From Microbacterium natoriense (lineage in GTDB: Bacteria > Actinomycetota > Actinomycetes > Actinomycetales > Microbacteriaceae): DNA of 64,000 nucleotides. The translations under genes and the position numbers were made by a program. Positions 62,485 to 64,000 of the stretch are shown piece by piece. The stretch lies in assembly GCF_030816295.1 (NCBI RefSeq), contig NZ_JAUSXV010000001.1, forward strand, positions 2,976,001 to 3,040,000. The letters run 5' to 3'. The notes under the pieces are model-generated. The model did no database searches. It saw only the letters and a list, made by a program, of their open reading frames with translations, and was not told the DNA's origin. Position 1 is the first letter of the stretch. Each line of letters opens with the position of its first letter.

Positions 62485-63917
62485 GTGACTTGATCGAGGC
62501 TTTGCACGCCGCTCGCGAGTCGTACGTCAGGGAGGACTACGCGTCGAGGGTCAAGCAGGTCTTTCGAGAGCACCTCGAACTGCTCGAGCCCGATGCCGAA
62601 ATCGAGGACACCCTCTACTTCAACCACAGCGCGATTCCGGACTTCAAACTCACGTGGGGACGCGGCGCGAAAGGCAAGTCGTCGCGGGACGTCTTCCTCC
62701 GCTCGTCGTACGCGGCCGTGGTCGCAGGCAACGAGACCGCGCACATCACGAACGGCGACCCGATCTTCCTGTCGATCAGCGCCGATCAGGTCGTGGAGGA
62801 ATCTGGTTTCGCGATGACCAAGGCTGACGTGTCGCGCGCTGCCAGCCATGCCCGATACTCGCTACTGACCGACGCTGAAGCGTTCAAGGAGATCGCAGCC
62901 CCGGCGGCGGATGACAACCCGCTGAGCTCGGCCGTGCGCTCGAACTTTCTCCGGGGAGGGCGGGGGCTGGTGGATGAGCCTGTCGCGGAACGACTTCTCC
63001 TGACCGGGAACGGCACCGGCGAGAACGTCACTGACCTCATCAGAGAGACCTTCTTCGAAGACGCCGTCGTCCGAATGGAACGCACTGCGCTCCTGGTTCA
63101 GTGGGCGATGTCTCCGGATACGGCCATGGACGTGCTGGCGCGGATCGACGGCGCGATGTCCACCGACGAGCTGCGCAGCGTCCTGCCCTGGCTGCTGGGC
63201 AGAGCCACCGCTCCGAAGGGAGACGACTTCTGGACTGCGCTCGGATCGCTCTTCAATTTCGAGCAGCTCGAGAGCCTAGCTTCGGAGCTCAACGGTATGG
63301 ACCTCACCAGGCTGGTGCAGGCGAACCTGAGGACGTGGTCGGCCAAGCGCGCGTACGTGGGGCTGAACGTTGACGCCGAGGGTAACCCCGTGTCGCCGGC
63401 CGAAAGCGCCACCGACGACGACGGAACGGAGCCAGGCGGTCCGGATGAGGAATCGGAAGTTGCATCCAGCGGTTGGCGGTTCGACTCGGGAACTCTGGGC
63501 CTGGCCCTCGGCTCGACGATGATCCGCGTGAGCAATTCGGGCTACAAGCTGAAGGCCCGGCCCGGCTCGTCGACGCCGAAGTGGTCCGTGGCCGTCGGCC
63601 GCCTCGACGGCTTTTCTCTCCGTTCCGCGTCGATCTCCGGGATCGAACGGGCGTTCCGCATTGACGCGCGGGAAAGCGGGAACGTCAAGCGAGACGTCGA
63701 GACCGTCGTCAGCTCCGTCGAGGACAGTTACTTCGTGAGCCATGTCGAAGTAGTGCTCCCTGGCCCTGACCTCGGTGACGAGGACGCCGGAGCGGAATCG
63801 GCGTCAGTCGACTTCGCCGGCGGGATCGTCGTCGCGGAGCGTGCCGTCCAGCTCGGCGCACTCACGCGGGCCGCTGCGAACCTTCTGGCGAACGAGGAGC
63901 TCGACGAGGAGTTGTAG
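62481..63917 (+). CDS. 478-residue protein of unknown function coupled to the nuclease
   Basis: ATG 62481 overlaps the nuclease stop (ATGA). The N-terminal half is helical and acidic and holds YNH-like NHSAIPDFKLTWGRG and a late ARESGNVKR. The C-terminal half is strand-rich, with low-complexity acid in between (PAESATDDDGTEPGGPDEESEV). No known family. Close coupling to a nuclease makes a defence or maintenance partner plausible. Confidence 0.6.
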   Translation: MSDLIEALHAARESYVREDYASRVKQVFREHLELLEPDAEIEDTLYFNHSAIPDFKLTWGRGAKGKSSRDVFLRSSYAAVVAGNETAHITNGDPIFLSISADQVVEESGFAMTKADVSRAASHARYSLLTDAEAFKEIAAPAADDNPLSSAVRSNFLRGGRGLVDEPVAERLLLTGNGTGENVTDLIRETFFEDAVVRMERTALLVQWAMSPDTAMDVLARIDGAMSTDELRSVLPWLLGRATAPKGDDFWTALGSLFNFEQLESLASELNGMDLTRLVQANLRTWSAKRAYVGLNVDAEGNPVSPAESATDDDGTEPGGPDEESEVASSGWRFDSGTLGLALGSTMIRVSNSGYKLKARPGSSTPKWSVAVGRLDGFSLRSASISGIERAFRIDARESGNVKRDVETVVSSVEDSYFVSHVEVVLPGPDLGDEDAGAESASVDFAGGIVVAERAVQLGALTRAAANLLANEELDEEL

Positions 63918-63920
63918 CCG

Positions 63921-64000
63921 TCAGCGCCTGACGAATCCGCTGAGGAGGCAGACTAGTAGACGGGCGAAGAAGTTGTTCGGCCTGCGGAGCGTACAGGTTA
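63921..64000 (-). CDS. C-terminal part of a minus-strand gene (window edge)
   Basis: The minus-strand frame is open from the edge to a TGA at 63921-63923 and reads L-R-R-P-N-N-F-F-A-R-L-L-V-C-L-L-S-G-F-V-R-R. It is hydrophobic/basic, like a small-protein C terminus. Only about 25 codons are visible, so confidence is low. Confidence 0.35.
   Translation of the reverse strand, partial: TCTLRRPNNFFARLLVCLLSGFVRR

Noticed and set aside
1..64000. CRISPR arrays, tRNA and rRNA genes, insertion sequences
   Set aside because: No regularly spaced direct repeats, no cloverleaf-like or rRNA sequence and no transposase gene were recognised by reading; this is not an exhaustive search.

Overview
The window is high-GC actinobacterial DNA. 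Gene order and protein style suggest Microbacteriaceae, probably Microbacterium or a close relative. This is inferred from GC-rich codon use, the rpsT-holA-comEC order, GTG/TTG starts, the actinobacterial type VII secretion proteins and an Lsr2 homologue. No rRNA or tRNA gene was recognised.

Region 1 (1-9500) is ordinary chromosome. It holds the 3' part of a family 5 solute-binding protein, an alpha/beta hydrolase, a GH1 glycosidase plus MFS transporter operon (the glycosidase has a one-base frameshift), rpsT, a histidine phosphatase overlapping holA, a small membrane protein and the C-terminal part of comEC.

Region 2 (about 9500 to beyond 64000) is a large integrated element. A large serine recombinase gene starts about 30 bp after the point where comEC homology stops, in the conserved SGANC motif. 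The missing N-terminal half of comEC is not in the window, so the right end lies further on. The element carries: an OLD-type ATPase/TOPRIM nuclease with a membrane-anchored neighbour (11.4-14.7 kb); an XRE repressor and excisionase-like control region; a replication pair of ATPase and primase-polymerase-like protein (16.2-19.1 kb); a probable oriT, a MobC-like protein and a MOBP-type relaxase (19.2-22.5 kb); an array of six single-gene units separated by a recurring palindrome (23.2-28.5 kb); and a VirD4/TraG-like coupling ATPase with small membrane proteins (28.8-33.0 kb). No VirB4-type ATPase was seen, so the element looks mobilizable rather than fully self-conjugative.

Region 3 (33.1-47.8 kb) is a type VII secretion (ESX-like) locus. 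It contains a 774-residue secreted polymorphic toxin with a nuclease-like tip, its probable immunity gene, a decayed orphan toxin tip with another candidate immunity gene, two WXG100-like proteins, DUF6507-like and DUF6177-like proteins, an FHA protein, EccD, an EspI-like protein and EccC. eccC is broken by one base as written. EccB, EccE and MycP are not recognised.

Region 4 (47.8-64 kb) is accessory cargo: a GIY-YIG-like fragment, a DUF3644 protein, a helicase with an internal nuclease-like insert and zinc ribbon, a DUF3841-like protein, many unknown genes, Lsr2, a lipoprotein, two small XRE regulators, and at the right edge an overlapping pair made of a PD-(D/E)XK-like nuclease and an unknown partner that resembles a defence cassette.

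Several likely genes carry single-base frameshifts, mostly in short homopolymers (GH1, LD-carboxypeptidase, toxin remnant, eccC, a small 58-kb gene). Sequencing error should be excluded before calling them pseudogenes.
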